Positions 48,282-57,682 of a stretch of 64,000 bases of DNA are shown here, in pieces. Every line of letters starts with the position of its first letter. Within the stretch, counting starts at the first letter, position 1. Source of the stretch: Necropsobacter rosorum (lineage in GTDB: Bacteria > Pseudomonadota > Gammaproteobacteria > Enterobacterales > Pasteurellaceae); NCBI GenBank assembly GCA_000751835.1, contig CCMQ01000005.1, positions 62,001 to 126,000 on the forward strand, given 5' to 3'. Position numbers and translations under genes: made by a program. The notes beneath the pieces were generated by a model. The model did not search any database. It had not been told where the DNA came from and worked only from the letters and a program-made list of their open reading frames with translations.

Positions 48282-48845
48282 ATGCTACCGACATTCAACC
48301 GTTTATTTCTCTTGGTTTTCTCTCTGATTTTAGCGGCGTGCAGCGTGCAATCGCCCGCGCCGGCGGATTTCGACAAACAGCAGGCGGCCAAAGCGCGGGT
48401 TGAATTGGGGCTGGGCTATCTGAACCGGCAAAATCCGACGCAGGCCAAGCTGAATTTCGATAAAGCCTTGTCTTATGCGCCGGATTATTATCTGGTGCAT
48501 GCCGCACTGGCGTATTATTATCAGCGGCAGGGCGATGTGGCGCAAGCCGAACGCGCCTACTTATCCGCCATTAAGGCGGATAAAAAGCAGGGTGATGTGT
48601 ATAACAATTATGGTACGTTTTTATGCTCGCAAGGCAAATTCGAACAGGCTTATATCCAGTTTCAGCACGCCCTGAACACGCCGGATTACTATCATCAGGC
48701 CGATACCTACGAAAATATCGCGCTGTGCGCATTATCGGAAAATAACACCGCACTTTATCGGCAATATCAGGCTTTATTGGGGAAACTTTCTCCCGCCCGG
48801 GCGGAGGCGTTGCAGGCGCTTTCGGGACCAACGCCGCCGCGTTAA
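48282..48845 (+). CDS. pilF2: Type IV pilus pilotin lipoprotein PilF2 (PilW/PilF-like, TPR)
   Basis: Outer-membrane lipoprotein expected to guide and assemble the secretin (here ComE) for type IV pilus function and DNA uptake. The 187-residue product has a signal peptide with lipobox LAAC (cysteine 20). At least three TPR units follow: ARVELGLGYLNRQNPTQAKL, VHAALAYYYQRQGDVAQAER and VYNNYGTFLCSQGKFEQAYI. The order rlmN-pilF2-rodZ-ispG matches E. coli and H. influenzae. The competence element before rlmN supports this role. NlpI is the main alternative TPR lipoprotein, but it is found elsewhere in the genome. Confidence 0.9.
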   Translation: MLPTFNRLFLLVFSLILAACSVQSPAPADFDKQQAAKARVELGLGYLNRQNPTQAKLNFDKALSYAPDYYLVHAALAYYYQRQGDVAQAERAYLSAIKADKKQGDVYNNYGTFLCSQGKFEQAYIQFQHALNTPDYYHQADTYENIALCALSENNTALYRQYQALLGKLSPARAEALQALSGPTPPR

Positions 48846-48978
48846 ATTGCGCTGCCTTGCCGGTCGCAATAACAGGTTTTTGCCGGATCACGACAATAAC
48901 GGTTGCAAATTATGCCCTGCGACTTTAAACTTTAGCATTTGAATTTTAACTCAAATCAGACACTAAAGAAGAACCCAT

Positions 48979-49974
48979 ATGACCGCGCCAACCCACCGTC
49001 AGGAACATTCGGAACTCAGCCTCGGCGAACGTTTTCGCCAAGCCAGAGAGGCTCTTAACCTTTCTTTGGAAGAGGTGTCCGAAAAAATTAATTTACGTCC
49101 TTCAATTTTACAATGTCTTGAAAATAATGAATTTACGCATAAGTCGATCCCGTCCACTTTTATGAAAGGCTATGTGAAAAACTATGCGAAATTTCTGCGT
49201 TTACCGGAACAGGACTGGCTGGGCACCGTGACTTCGCTCAGCGAAACCACGCATAACGATTTGGGTAAAAACGCGCGGGCGACCCGTGCGGTGAATCAGT
49301 ATTCTTCGCACAATCACTGGGTCGGCTATATTACGGTGATTGTGATCCTGATTTTGACCGGCATGACCGCCATGTGGTGGTGGGAAAATTATCAGAAATC
49401 CAATGCGGAGCGCGATCATCTGGTGCAGCATTATGTTGAAAATTCGGCTTCTCCGGCGCTCAGTGAAACGCCGACTCCTGATGCAAAACAAGCACCGGAG
49501 ACAACTGCCGCGACAGTCAGCGCGCCGGTGACGGCCGAGCCGATTGCACCGCCTGCCGTTAACGCGGCGACCGATGGGAACATGAACAGCGTTTCGCCGC
49601 AGGAGCCGCAAAGCACGGCGGGGACATCGGCGCAAACCCTGCAATCGGAAATGAATAAAATCAACGCAACCGGCACCAGTGAAATGCCGGGTAACGAGGC
49701 GCAAAGTGCGGTGGAAAATTCCGCTGTTTCGGCAACGGCAAACGCCGAGCTGCAAATTGAAATCACCGGGCCGAATTGCTGGATCAGCGTTAAAGACGGC
49801 AACCGCAAAGTATTGGCGCAAAAAGAATATAAACAGGGTGAAGTGCTCCGCTTTAATGAAGGCGCGCCTTATGCCCTGATTATCGGTGCGCCGGGCAATG
49901 TGAAAATCACCTATAAAGGCGAGCTTTATCCGTTAACCGTTGACGGTCGCGTCGCGAAATTTAAATTGCAATAG
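48979..49974 (+). CDS. rodZ: Cytoskeleton protein RodZ
   Basis: Bitopic protein linking MreB to the cell-wall elongation machinery. The 331-residue product has an N-terminal helix-turn-helix of the Cro/XRE type (LGERFRQAREALNLSLEEVSEKINLRPSILQCLE) that binds MreB rather than DNA. One membrane helix (WVGYITVIVILILTGMTAMWWW, about residues 113-134) and a P/A/T-rich periplasmic linker follow. The C-terminal DUF4115 beta domain (LQIEITGPNCWISVKDGNRKVL) closes the protein. It lies upstream of ispG by 14 bases. Confidence 0.95.
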   Translation: MTAPTHRQEHSELSLGERFRQAREALNLSLEEVSEKINLRPSILQCLENNEFTHKSIPSTFMKGYVKNYAKFLRLPEQDWLGTVTSLSETTHNDLGKNARATRAVNQYSSHNHWVGYITVIVILILTGMTAMWWWENYQKSNAERDHLVQHYVENSASPALSETPTPDAKQAPETTAATVSAPVTAEPIAPPAVNAATDGNMNSVSPQEPQSTAGTSAQTLQSEMNKINATGTSEMPGNEAQSAVENSAVSATANAELQIEITGPNCWISVKDGNRKVLAQKEYKQGEVLRFNEGAPYALIIGAPGNVKITYKGELYPLTVDGRVAKFKLQ

Positions 49975-49988
49975 GCAGAGAGTAAAAG

Positions 49989-51092
49989 ATGTTAGCAAAA
50001 CCGACGATTAAGCGCCGTGAATCAAGCAAAATTTATGTCGGCAATGTGCCGATCGGCGGCGATGCGCCGATTGCGGTGCAATCCATGACCAACACCCGCA
50101 CCACCGATGTGGCGGCGACGGTGGCGCAGATTAAATCGCTGGAACGTGTGGGCGCGGACATCGTGCGGGTTTCCGTGCCGACGATGGACGCCGCCGAGGC
50201 GTTTAAAGCCATTAAGCAGCAGGTGCAGGTTCCGCTGGTGGCGGATATTCATTTTGATTACCGCATCGCACTGAAAGTGGCGGAATACGGCGTAGATTGC
50301 CTGCGCATTAATCCCGGTAATATCGGTCGTGAAGATCGGATCCGCGCAGTGGTGGATTGCGCCAAAGATAACAATATCCCGATTCGTATCGGGGTAAATG
50401 CCGGCTCGCTGGAAAAAGATCTACAGGAAAAATACGGCGAACCGACTCCGGAAGCGCTATTGGAAAGTGCGCTGCGTCATGTGGAGATTCTGGATCGCCT
50501 CAATTTTGATCAGTTTAAAGTCAGCGTTAAGGCTTCCGATGTGTTTTTGGCGGTGGAAAGTTATCGCTTATTAGCCAAAGCCATTAAACAGCCGCTGCAT
50601 CTGGGGATCACCGAGGCGGGCGGTGCGCGTGCCGGTGCGGTGAAATCCGCCATCGGTTTGGGTATGCTACTGGCGGAAGGTATCGGCGATACCCTGCGGG
50701 TTTCGCTGGCGGCGGATCCGGTGGAGGAAATCAAAGTCGGTTTCGATATTCTTAAATCCCTGCGCATCCGTTCGCGCGGCATTAATTTTATCGCCTGTCC
50801 GACCTGTTCCCGTCAGGAATTTGATGTAATCGGCACGGTCAACGCGCTGGAACAGCGTCTGGAAGATATTATTACGCCGATGGACGTGTCCATTATCGGT
50901 TGCGTGGTAAACGGCCCGGGCGAAGCGCTGGTTTCCGATTTAGGCGTGACCGGCGGCAATAAAAAAAGCGGCTATTATCTTAACGGCGAGCGGCAGAAAG
51001 AGCGGTTCGACAATGACGCGCTGATTGATCAGTTAGAGGCGAAAATCCGTGCCAGAGTGGCGCAACAGGATTCGAAAAACCGAATTATTTAA
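49989..51092 (+). CDS. ispG: 4-hydroxy-3-methylbut-2-enyl diphosphate synthase (flavodoxin)
   Basis: Iron-sulfur enzyme of the MEP isoprenoid pathway. The 367-residue product has a TIM-barrel part ([24 protein letters not shown]) and a C-terminal part with the [4Fe-4S] ligands in CPTCSRQ and [13 protein letters not shown]. Length is close to E. coli IspG (372). It is followed by hisS 10 bases on, as in E. coli. Confidence 0.98.
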   Translation: MLAKPTIKRRESSKIYVGNVPIGGDAPIAVQSMTNTRTTDVAATVAQIKSLERVGADIVRVSVPTMDAAEAFKAIKQQVQVPLVADIHFDYRIALKVAEYGVDCLRINPGNIGREDRIRAVVDCAKDNNIPIRIGVNAGSLEKDLQEKYGEPTPEALLESALRHVEILDRLNFDQFKVSVKASDVFLAVESYRLLAKAIKQPLHLGITEAGGARAGAVKSAIGLGMLLAEGIGDTLRVSLAADPVEEIKVGFDILKSLRIRSRGINFIACPTCSRQEFDVIGTVNALEQRLEDIITPMDVSIIGCVVNGPGEALVSDLGVTGGNKKSGYYLNGERQKERFDNDALIDQLEAKIRARVAQQDSKNRII

Positions 51093-51102
51093 GGAAGATA
51101 TT

Positions 51103-52377
51103 GTGGCAAAAACCATTCAAGCAATTCGGGGAATGAACGATTGTTCCCCGACAGAAAGTCCGTTATGGCAATGGGTTGAAGAGAAAGTACGCACCGTGCT
51201 TGCCGGTTACGGTTATTCCGAAGTGCGGATGCCGATTGTGGAAGCGACGCCGTTATTCGCCCGCGCGATCGGCGAAGTGACGGATGTGGTGTCCAAAGAA
51301 ATGTACACCTTTTGGGATAATGACGAGCAATTAACCCTGCGTCCGGAAGGCACGGCGGGCTGCGTGCGTGCGGCGATCGAACACGGTTGGATTTACAACA
51401 ATGAACAGCGGCTGTGGTATCTCGGCCCGATGTTTCGCCACGAACGGCCGCAAAAAGGGCGTTATCGCCAGTTCCATCAGGCCGGCGTGGAAATTTTCGG
51501 TATCCCGAATCCGGAAATCGATGCGGAATTAATCCTGTTGACCGCCCGTCTCTGGCAAGCGCTCGGCATTGATCAGCATGTATCTTTGCAGCTGAATTCT
51601 ATCGGCTCGCCGCAGGCGCGGGCGAATTATCGTTCCGCCTTGGTGGAATTTTTGACAAAACACACCGCACTGATGAGCGAGGAAGAAAAAGAACGTCTGG
51701 TGAAAAATCCGTTGCGGATTCTGGATACTAAAAATCAGGCGTTGCAGGCGGTGCTGAATGATGCGCCGAAATTGCTGGATTATCTGGATGATGAAAGCCG
51801 TACCCATTTCCAACAGTTGTGCGAATTACTGGACGGCATGGGAATCGGTTATGAGATTAACCCGAAACTGGTGCGCGGGCTGGATTATTACAATAAAACC
51901 GTATTCGAGTGGGTCACCGATGCTTTGGGCGCACAGGGGACGGTCTGCGGCGGCGGACGTTACGACGGGCTGGTGGAACAACTGGGCGGTCATGCCACAC
52001 AGGGCGTCGGTTTCGCCATGGGATTGGAGCGTCTGGTGCTGCTGGTGCAGGAAGTCAATAAAAACATTGTATTACCTAATGCCGTGGATATTTATTTGGT
52101 GTATGCTGGCGAAGGGACGACGCTTGCCGCTTTCCGTCTGGCGGAAAAACTGCGCACCGCGCTACCGCACTTGCGAATTATGACCCATTGCAGCGGCGGA
52201 AACTTTAAAAAACAATTTAAACGTGCGGATAAACTTGCCGCAAAATTTGCGCTGGTACTGGGCGAAAGCGAGGTGGCCGCGCAAAATGTGGTGTTAAAGG
52301 ATTTACGCGGTGGCGGCGAGCAGCAAACTGTGGCACAATCTGCGCTGATTGAGTATTTAAGTGAGAAATTTTACTAA
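51103..52377 (+). CDS. hisS: Histidyl-tRNA synthetase
   Basis: Class II synthetase charging tRNA-His. The 424-residue product has motif 1 around the [11 protein letters not shown] region, motif 2 [17 protein letters not shown], the histidine-binding [14 protein letters not shown] and CGGGRYDGL, motif 3 [14 protein letters not shown], and a C-terminal anticodon domain. The frame is open into ispG; GTG 51103 (read [13 protein letters not shown]) has AAGGAAG upstream and fits the family start. Confidence 0.98.
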   Translation: MAKTIQAIRGMNDCSPTESPLWQWVEEKVRTVLAGYGYSEVRMPIVEATPLFARAIGEVTDVVSKEMYTFWDNDEQLTLRPEGTAGCVRAAIEHGWIYNNEQRLWYLGPMFRHERPQKGRYRQFHQAGVEIFGIPNPEIDAELILLTARLWQALGIDQHVSLQLNSIGSPQARANYRSALVEFLTKHTALMSEEEKERLVKNPLRILDTKNQALQAVLNDAPKLLDYLDDESRTHFQQLCELLDGMGIGYEINPKLVRGLDYYNKTVFEWVTDALGAQGTVCGGGRYDGLVEQLGGHATQGVGFAMGLERLVLLVQEVNKNIVLPNAVDIYLVYAGEGTTLAAFRLAEKLRTALPHLRIMTHCSGGNFKKQFKRADKLAAKFALVLGESEVAAQNVVLKDLRGGGEQQTVAQSALIEYLSEKFY

Positions 52378-52389
52378 GAGGACAGAAAA

Positions 52390-53004
52390 ATGGCGTACAC
52401 CGTCGAAGAAGAACAGGAACTCAACGAACTGAAAAACTGGTGGAAAGAAAATTATAAATCCATCATTGTGATCGTGGTGCTTACCTTTGCCGGCGTGTTC
52501 GGCTGGCGCTACTGGCAGGATCATCAGGTGAGTAAAATGCAGCGGATTTCGGCCCAATATGATCAATTGATTTACGGCGCGCAGCAAGATGCCGCTGCGC
52601 AGAATGCCAAGCTTGAGCAATTCGTGAAAGATAATGATAAAACCAGCTATGCGGTGTTCGCATTACTGGATGCCGCCAAATCAGCGGTGAACAAACAAGA
52701 TTTTGCACAAGCGGAAAATTTGTTGAAACAAGCGGTAAGCGCATCCGCCGATGATATTCTGACCTCAGTCAGTCTGTTGCGTTTAGCGGCGGTTCAGCTC
52801 CAGCAGCAACAGCTGGATGCGGCGCTGGACAGTTTGCAGCAGGTGAAAGGCGAAAGCTGGGAAAGCCGTAAACAGTTAATGCGCGGTGATATTTTATTGG
52901 CCAAAGGCGATAAAGCCGGCGCCAAAACCAGTTTTGAAAACGCGCTGCACAACGCCAGCCCGCTGGAAGCCCAACTGATTCAAGTGCGGTTAAATAATTT
53001 ATAG
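52390..53004 (+). CDS. yfgM: Ancillary SecYEG translocon subunit YfgM
   Basis: Inner-membrane protein that in E. coli pairs with PpiD at the SecYEG exit. The 204-residue product has a short cytoplasmic start (AYTVEEEQELNELKNWWKEN), one membrane helix (SIIVIVVLTFAGVFGWRYW) and a periplasmic TPR-like domain. It follows hisS by 12 bases, the conserved order, but bamB, usually next, is missing. A terminator follows. PpiD is also in this window. Confidence 0.93.
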   Translation: MAYTVEEEQELNELKNWWKENYKSIIVIVVLTFAGVFGWRYWQDHQVSKMQRISAQYDQLIYGAQQDAAAQNAKLEQFVKDNDKTSYAVFALLDAAKSAVNKQDFAQAENLLKQAVSASADDILTSVSLLRLAAVQLQQQQLDAALDSLQQVKGESWESRKQLMRGDILLAKGDKAGAKTSFENALHNASPLEAQLIQVRLNNL

Positions 53005-53014
53005 TTTTTATCAT

Positions 53015-53044
53015 AAGGTCTGAGTATTTCCTCAGGCCTTTTTT
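53015..53044 (+). terminator. Terminator of yfgM
   Basis: AAGGTCTGAG and CTCAGGCCTT pair over 10 bases (one G-U) with a 6-base loop, followed by T to 53044. It ends the rlmN-to-yfgM cluster. Confidence 0.85.
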
Positions 53045-53097
53045 GTTGGTATGGTGATACTCATTTAAGCATTGCAATTCAAAAATAGGTCATTGCC

Positions 53098-53538
53098 ATG
53101 AAACGAATACGCATTCCGCCACCGCTGCTGTTTATCGCCTGCGCCGCATTGATGGGGTGTTTGCCGCCCGTTTATGTTTTTTCCGTACCTGTTTGGTGGG
53201 TTTTTATCATATTACTGCTTGCCGCAGGCATTGCCGTAGCAGGTTTAGGCCAGTTTTACCGTAGCGGCACCACGATCAGCCCGATAAGCCTTGAAAAATC
53301 GTCCGTTTTAGTGACAAACGGGGTATATGCTTTCAGCCGCAATCCGATGTATCTGAGTCTGCTCCTCATTTTAATTGCCTGGTTTCTCTGGTTGGGCGCG
53401 TTAAGTGCGGTAATCGGTCTGCCGTTATTTGTGCTGCTGATGAATTATCTGCAGATCAAACCGGAAGAGAACATGCTGAATAATCTGTTCGGTGAGGCAT
53501 ACCGAGCCTATTGCCGCAAAGTGCGGCGTTGGTTGTAA
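53098..53538 (+). CDS. Isoprenylcysteine methyltransferase-like membrane protein (ICMT/PEMT fold)
   Basis: Small integral membrane protein of the ICMT/phospholipid methyltransferase-like family, whose bacterial members mostly have unknown substrates. The 146-residue product has four hydrophobic segments, the family motif TNGVYAFSRNPMYLSLLL and the C-terminal EENMLNNLFGEAYRAYCRKVRRWL with the conserved E and RR, likely AdoMet binding. It takes the place where bamB would be after yfgM. It converges with the DMT transporter gene, whose stop is 5 bases away. Confidence 0.8.
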   Translation: MKRIRIPPPLLFIACAALMGCLPPVYVFSVPVWWVFIILLLAAGIAVAGLGQFYRSGTTISPISLEKSSVLVTNGVYAFSRNPMYLSLLLILIAWFLWLGALSAVIGLPLFVLLMNYLQIKPEENMLNNLFGEAYRAYCRKVRRWL

Positions 53539-53543
53539 AGCCG

Positions 53544-54422
53544 CTAGCGGTCTGTTTTGGTGCGCAGCCAGGGTAGACGATAAATGATTAATGCCAGTAA
53601 AATCAAGGCGCAGCCGGCAAGTTTATAAACGCTCAACGTCTCGTGCAGAATGAGCACGCTCAGCATTAATGTCCACACCGGTTCTAAAATCATAATAATT
53701 GCGCCGTTGGTCACATCACAATATTTTTGTCCCATCGTTTGTAACAGCATACGCAAATTGGTTGCGATCAGCACACTGGCGGCAAACCACAGCCACGCCT
53801 GAGCGGAAATCGGCTGCGACCAGCTTTCAAAACACAGCGAATACAGCGAACAGCAAAGGCCGACCACGCCGATTTGAATGGTGGTTAATGACAGAATCGG
53901 AATATTGCGGGCGAATTTATTGTTCAGAATAAAATAAATTGCGGCAGACAGAGATGAGGAAAGAAAAATCAGACTGCCGAGGGATAAGCTCAATCCGCCC
54001 GGTTTATAAGACAGTAAATACAAGCCCAAGGCGGCAGCGGGCAAGGATAAGCGAAACAGTTTATGCGGCGCTTGTTTGAAAAACAACCAGGATAACAGCG
54101 GCGCAATCAGCATAGATAAACTGACCAAAAAAGCCCCTTCGCCGAAGTGGCGACTGTTTAGCAGGCCTAACAGCCATAATGTCAGATAAAAGGTGTAACA
54201 CAGGCCGACCGCGGTGGCCCGTATTATCTGCTGTTTGGAGAGCTGTTTCAATTGCGGGTAAGCAAAGGGCAGAAATAATAGCGCGGCAACAGAAAAGCGC
54301 AGCCCGATAAAGCCCAACGGCGGAAATTCCGCAATGGAATATTTGGAGAAGAACCAGCCTGAAGCGGCGATCAGGGTCACGATAAATAATATCGCTTCAC
54401 CGCGATATGTTTTGATATTCAT
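53544..54422 (-). CDS. DMT-superfamily (EamA) transporter
   Basis: Inner-membrane permease of the drug/metabolite family; substrates in this family are very diverse and cannot be read here. The 292-residue product shows ten hydrophobic segments in two EamA repeats: first FIVTLIAASGWFFSKYS to LYLLSYKPGG, second SLIFLSSSLSAAIYFILN to LILLALIIYRLPW. The second repeat has the usual ILEPVWTLMLSVLILHE. It sits alone between two convergent borders. Confidence 0.8.
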   Translation of the reverse strand: MNIKTYRGEAILFIVTLIAASGWFFSKYSIAEFPPLGFIGLRFSVAALLFLPFAYPQLKQLSKQQIIRATAVGLCYTFYLTLWLLGLLNSRHFGEGAFLVSLSMLIAPLLSWLFFKQAPHKLFRLSLPAAALGLYLLSYKPGGLSLSLGSLIFLSSSLSAAIYFILNNKFARNIPILSLTTIQIGVVGLCCSLYSLCFESWSQPISAQAWLWFAASVLIATNLRMLLQTMGQKYCDVTNGAIIMILEPVWTLMLSVLILHETLSVYKLAGCALILLALIIYRLPWLRTKTDR

Positions 54423-54448
54423 AGCCTGTGCTTAGATCATCGCAGCAA

Positions 54449-54475
54449 GACAGGCTTTATAAGTGAAAGCCTGTC
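54449..54475 (-). terminator. Hairpin after uxuA
   Basis: GACAGGCTTT and AAAGCCTGTC pair over 10 bases with a 7-base loop, 18 bases after the uxuA stop and 26 bases before the transporter start. There is no strong T run, so termination is uncertain. Confidence 0.45.
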
Positions 54476-54492
54476 CTGTGCAGTCAGTGGAA

Positions 54493-55677
54493 TTACTTGT
54501 CAAAAAAGACTCTTTTCAGCGCCAGCTCCAACCCGCGGAATTCCGCCAGCCCTTTTAAACGGCCGATAGCGGAATAGCCCGGATTGGTTTTTTTATGTAG
54601 ATCATCCAGCATTTGATGACCATGATCCGGACGCATCGGAATCAGGCGCGAATCACCGTTTGCCTTGCGGCGATATTCTTCCGTTAATAAGGCTTTCGTG
54701 ACCCGGAACATATCCACATCGCCCTCTAAATGAGCGGCTTCATGGAAACTTAGCGGATTGTCTTCACGGCAGGTGGAACGTAAATGGGCAAAATAAATGC
54801 GATCGGCGAATTTCTCCGTCATGCTGACCAGATCATTATCGGAACGAACGCCATAAGATCCGGTACACATGGTAAAGCCGTTGGCCGGCAACGGCTCGGT
54901 TTCAACAAACCATTGCATATCCTCAATGGTGGAAACCACCCGCGGTAAACCTAAAATCGGGCGTGGCGGATCATCGGGATGAATCGCCATGCGGATGCCG
55001 ACTTCCTGTGCCACCGGGATAATTTCTTTCAGGAAGTAAGCCAAATGGGTACGGAATTTTTCCGCCGAAATCTCTTTATAACGGTCAAGCTGCCCCTGAA
55101 ATTCGGCCAGCGTATAACCTTCTTCCGCGCCCGGCAGACCGGCAATGATGTTTTGAGTGAGCTGCTCAATGTCATGCGCTGTCATTTGCTCAAAATAGGT
55201 TTTCGCCGCGGCTTGTTCTTCCGGCGTATAAGACTGCGCAGCGTTCGGACGTTGTAAAATATGCAGTTCAAAAGCGGCAAATGCGATCTGATCGAAACGT
55301 AAGGCTTTGGAACCGTCCGGCATTTGGTATGCCAAATCCGTTCTTGTCCAGTCTAAAACCGGCATAAAATTGTAACAAACCGTATCGATACTGCATTGCG
55401 CCAGATGACGTAACGTCTGTTTATAGTTGTCAATCCAGGTTTGGTAGCGGCCGGTCTGCGTTTTTATTTCTTCATGCACCGGCACGCTTTCCACCACCGA
55501 CCAACTCAGCCCCGCCTGTTCGATTAACGCTTTGCGTTTTTGAATTTCTTCGATACTCCAGACCTGCCCGTTCGGAATATGATGAAGTGCGGTCACAATA
55601 CCGGTCGCCCCCGCTTGTCTGATATCTGATAATGAGACGGGATCTTTCGGCCCGTACCAACGCCAGGTTTGTTCCAT
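54493..55677 (-). CDS. uxuA: Mannonate dehydratase
   Basis: Dehydrates D-mannonate to 2-keto-3-deoxy-D-gluconate (Mn/Fe enzyme). The 394-residue product starts [37 protein letters not shown] and carries [19 protein letters not shown] and [10 protein letters not shown], which contain the metal-binding His, Cys and Asp of the family. E. coli UxuA is also 394. It lies downstream of uxuR on the same strand (28-base gap) and divergent from the rest of the pathway. A UxuR-like palindrome sits inside its coding sequence at 55322-55337. Confidence 0.97.
   Translation of the reverse strand: MEQTWRWYGPKDPVSLSDIRQAGATGIVTALHHIPNGQVWSIEEIQKRKALIEQAGLSWSVVESVPVHEEIKTQTGRYQTWIDNYKQTLRHLAQCSIDTVCYNFMPVLDWTRTDLAYQMPDGSKALRFDQIAFAAFELHILQRPNAAQSYTPEEQAAAKTYFEQMTAHDIEQLTQNIIAGLPGAEEGYTLAEFQGQLDRYKEISAEKFRTHLAYFLKEIIPVAQEVGIRMAIHPDDPPRPILGLPRVVSTIEDMQWFVETEPLPANGFTMCTGSYGVRSDNDLVSMTEKFADRIYFAHLRSTCREDNPLSFHEAAHLEGDVDMFRVTKALLTEEYRRKANGDSRLIPMRPDHGHQMLDDLHKKTNPGYSAIGRLKGLAEFRGLELALKRVFFDK
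55322..55337. promoter_or_regulatory. UxuR-like palindrome inside uxuA
   Basis: ATTTGGTATGCCAAAT differs by one base from the perfect operator at 56518-56533. It lies about 340 bases into uxuA. It may be a downstream operator or chance, since the codons also encode part of the enzyme. Confidence 0.4.
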
Positions 55678-55705
55678 AGAAAACTCCTTGTTGTGTAAGT
55701 AAGTA

Positions 55706-56455
55706 TTAGATACCTACGACAACAGGATTTTTATTGAATAGGTATCCGTCAAATAAAGGGTCTTCAACATCGGATAGTTCAAAAAGTTTTACCTTAACAT
55801 TTTCCAGATGTTGCCACATGGCTTTTCGCGCCAATGCAGGGTTCTTTTTTTGTATTGCTTTTAAAATAGATTCATGATCTTGAACCCATAAATAGTGATA
55901 ATCGTTTTGTAAGATGCGAGCATGTAATTGTGCCCACATGGCACTATTAAAACGGTATTTCCATAATTGTTCTTGTAATTGGATCAAGACATCATTACCA
56001 GTAATTTCTGTTAGAGCCAGATGGAAATCTTTATCTGCACTATAATCATCTAAATTCTGAGTCAGTAATTCTTTCTCTCTATCTAGGATCTTTTTTAGTT
56101 GTAAAATATCTTGTTTCGTTGCTTGCTGAGCCGCAAATTCGGCAATACTACTTTCTAAAAGTTGTCTTGCTTGCAATAGTTCAAACGGACCTACATCTTT
56201 AAATTCAGTGGTAGTTTCGTTCTCAATTAATTCCGGAGTTCTTATGATATACACTCCGGAACCTTTTTTTACTTCTACTAGCTTTTCTACTTCCAGCATA
56301 ACCATCGCTTCTCGAACAATAGTTCTGCTTACCCCTAATCTTTCTGAGATATCTCTTTCAGGTGGTAGTTTGTCGCCGATTTTGTATTTGCCTTGTGAAA
56401 TTTCTTCTTTTAGCAATTTACCTATACGGATATATGTTCTGCCGTTATTTTCCAT
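55706..56455 (-). CDS. uxuR: GntR-family (FadR subfamily) regulator UxuR
   Basis: Repressor of hexuronate/hexonate catabolism, expected to respond to fructuronate or a related sugar acid. The 249-residue product has the N-terminal winged helix ([49 protein letters not shown]) and an all-helical FCD ligand domain with the metal and ligand histidines. The ATG at 56455 has GAGGAAA just upstream and is preferred to an upstream TTG. The gene is AT-rich: a 60-base sample at 56101 has 37% G+C. Two matching palindromes lie in the divergent promoter region. Confidence 0.88.
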   Translation of the reverse strand: MENNGRTYIRIGKLLKEEISQGKYKIGDKLPPERDISERLGVSRTIVREAMVMLEVEKLVEVKKGSGVYIIRTPELIENETTTEFKDVGPFELLQARQLLESSIAEFAAQQATKQDILQLKKILDREKELLTQNLDDYSADKDFHLALTEITGNDVLIQLQEQLWKYRFNSAMWAQLHARILQNDYHYLWVQDHESILKAIQKKNPALARKAMWQHLENVKVKLFELSDVEDPLFDGYLFNKNPVVVGI

Positions 56456-56466
56456 AAATTTCCTCA

Positions 56467-56484
56467 ATATTGGAATACCAAAAT
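56467..56484. promoter_or_regulatory. UxuR-like operator 1
   Basis: TTGGAATACCAA (56470-56481) within an A/T-rich palindrome, 11 bases upstream of the uxuR ATG. It is similar to the TTGGTATACCAA type known for UxuR/ExuR. Probably autoregulates uxuR-uxuA. Confidence 0.6.
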
Positions 56485-56492
56485 TTTATTTT

Positions 56493-56508
56493 TATGAACA
56501 AGATCACA
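56493..56508 (+). promoter_or_regulatory. CRP-like site of the sugar-acid operon
   Basis: TATGA, 6 bases, TCACA: 9 of 10 core positions of TGTGA-N6-TCACA. Its centre (56500.5) is about 61 bases upstream of the start predicted from TATAAT at 56549-56554, the classical class I position. Confidence 0.6.
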
Positions 56509-56517
56509 GATTTTAAA

Positions 56518-56533
56518 ATTTGGCATGCCAAAT
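56518..56533. promoter_or_regulatory. UxuR-like operator 2
   Basis: ATTTGGCATGCCAAAT is a perfect 16-bp palindrome. It overlaps where a -35 should be for the TATAAT at 56549-56554, so binding would block RNA polymerase. Confidence 0.65.
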
Positions 56534-56548
56534 AAGCTTTTTTCGATC

Positions 56549-56554
56549 TATAAT
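56549..56554 (+). promoter_or_regulatory. -10 element of the dehydrogenase-TRAP operon
   Basis: Perfect TATAAT, 66 bases before the dehydrogenase ATG. No -35 matches at 16-18 bases, in keeping with activation by CRP from the site at 56493-56508. Confidence 0.6.
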
Positions 56555-56620
56555 CTGCAACATAAAATATCACTAGATCACTAATATGTCGATTTATTTC
56601 ATACTAAGGAGAAATAATCT

Positions 56621-57646
56621 ATGCAGGTAAATTTTAAGGCAATTTATCTTGATGAGCCGGGAAAATTTGGTGTTAAATTTGTTCCTTACCCAGTAAAAGG
56701 GGATAAAGACGTTTTAGTTAAAATTGAGAGTGTAGGAATTTGTGGTTCTGATATTGGTGCGTATAGAGGTATTAACCCATTAGTTACATATCCTCGGATT
56801 TTAGGTCATGAAGCTATAGGTATCGTATTAGAAACAGGGATTGGTATGCCTGATAATATTAAAGTTGGAGATAGAGTTATTATTGATCCATATATATATT
56901 GTGGTAAATGTTATCCCTGCTCTATTGGAAGAACCAATTGTTGTGAAACGTTAAAAGTAATAGGAGTACATGTTGATGGAGCCATGCAGGAGGTTATTAA
57001 ACACCCGGCACACTTAATAGTAAAGGTACCCGATATGCCAATTGAAGAGTTGGCGTTAGCTGAACCATTGACTATTTCATTACACGCAATCCACCGGACT
57101 CAAGTAAAAGCCGGAGAGCACGTTGTCATTATCGGAGCCGGAGCGATTGGTTTAATGGCAGCTTTAGCCGTTCAGGTATATGGTGCAGTACCAATTCTTA
57201 TTGATGTTTTGGATAAGCGCCTTGAATATGCACGTTCTTTAGGTATAAGACACACCATCAATCCTCAGCAAGGAAATGATATTGAGATTATTAAAAACAT
57301 TACTAATGGAAGAATGGCAGAGGTCGTAATAGAAGCATCAGGTGCAAATATATCTATTCAGAATTCACTGAAATATGCCTCTTTCGCAGGTCGGATTGGA
57401 TTAACTGGTTGGCCTAAAACTGAAACTGCATTAGCCACGAATTTGATAACATTTAAGGAGTTGAATATTTATGGTTCAAGGACAAGTAAGGGAGAATTTG
57501 AAGAGGCGCTGGAATTATTATCTAGTGGAAGAATTAAACCTAGCAACATTATCAGTAAAGTTATTAAATTTGACGAAATCCCTGAGTATATAAAAGAGCT
57601 TTCAGATAATCCATCTGATTATTTAAAAATTAACGCAATATTTTAG
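56621..57646 (+). CDS. Zinc-dependent sugar-acid dehydrogenase, probable L-gulonate 5-dehydrogenase
   Basis: Medium-chain dehydrogenase of the RspB/LgoD group. The 341-residue product has the catalytic zinc ligands cysteine 41 (GICGSD) and GHE at 62-64, a structural zinc site CGKCYPCSIGRTNCC, and a Rossmann loop IIGAGAIGLMAAL. The stretch SIGRTNCCETLKVIGVHVDGA is close to both E. coli LgoD and RspB. The equivalent H. influenzae gene in the same cluster has been described as an L-gulonate 5-dehydrogenase giving D-fructuronate (from memory). Fructuronate would feed directly into UxuB and UxuA here. The alternative is L-galactonate oxidation to tagaturonate, but no UxaB/UxaA follows. The gene is AT-rich. 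Confidence 0.75.
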   Translation: MQVNFKAIYLDEPGKFGVKFVPYPVKGDKDVLVKIESVGICGSDIGAYRGINPLVTYPRILGHEAIGIVLETGIGMPDNIKVGDRVIIDPYIYCGKCYPCSIGRTNCCETLKVIGVHVDGAMQEVIKHPAHLIVKVPDMPIEELALAEPLTISLHAIHRTQVKAGEHVVIIGAGAIGLMAALAVQVYGAVPILIDVLDKRLEYARSLGIRHTINPQQGNDIEIIKNITNGRMAEVVIEASGANISIQNSLKYASFAGRIGLTGWPKTETALATNLITFKELNIYGSRTSKGEFEEALELLSSGRIKPSNIISKVIKFDEIPEYIKELSDNPSDYLKINAIF

Positions 57647-57682
57647 TTTCTAATATCAAACTAATTAAATGAGGATATCTAT

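Noticed and set aside
48282-48845. NlpI as identity of the TPR lipoprotein
   Set aside because: Length, order rlmN-pilF2-rodZ-ispG and an upstream competence element favour the pilus pilotin.
51758-52183. 141-codon frame inside hisS
   Set aside because: Tryptophan- and cysteine-rich shadow frame overlapping conserved hisS motifs.
54449-54475. Strong terminator after uxuA
   Set aside because: The stem is good but no T run follows on either strand; kept only as a low-confidence hairpin.
56518-56533. Reading the perfect palindrome as a terminator
   Set aside because: It lies in a divergent promoter region, has no loop or T run, and matches the two other UxuR-like sites.
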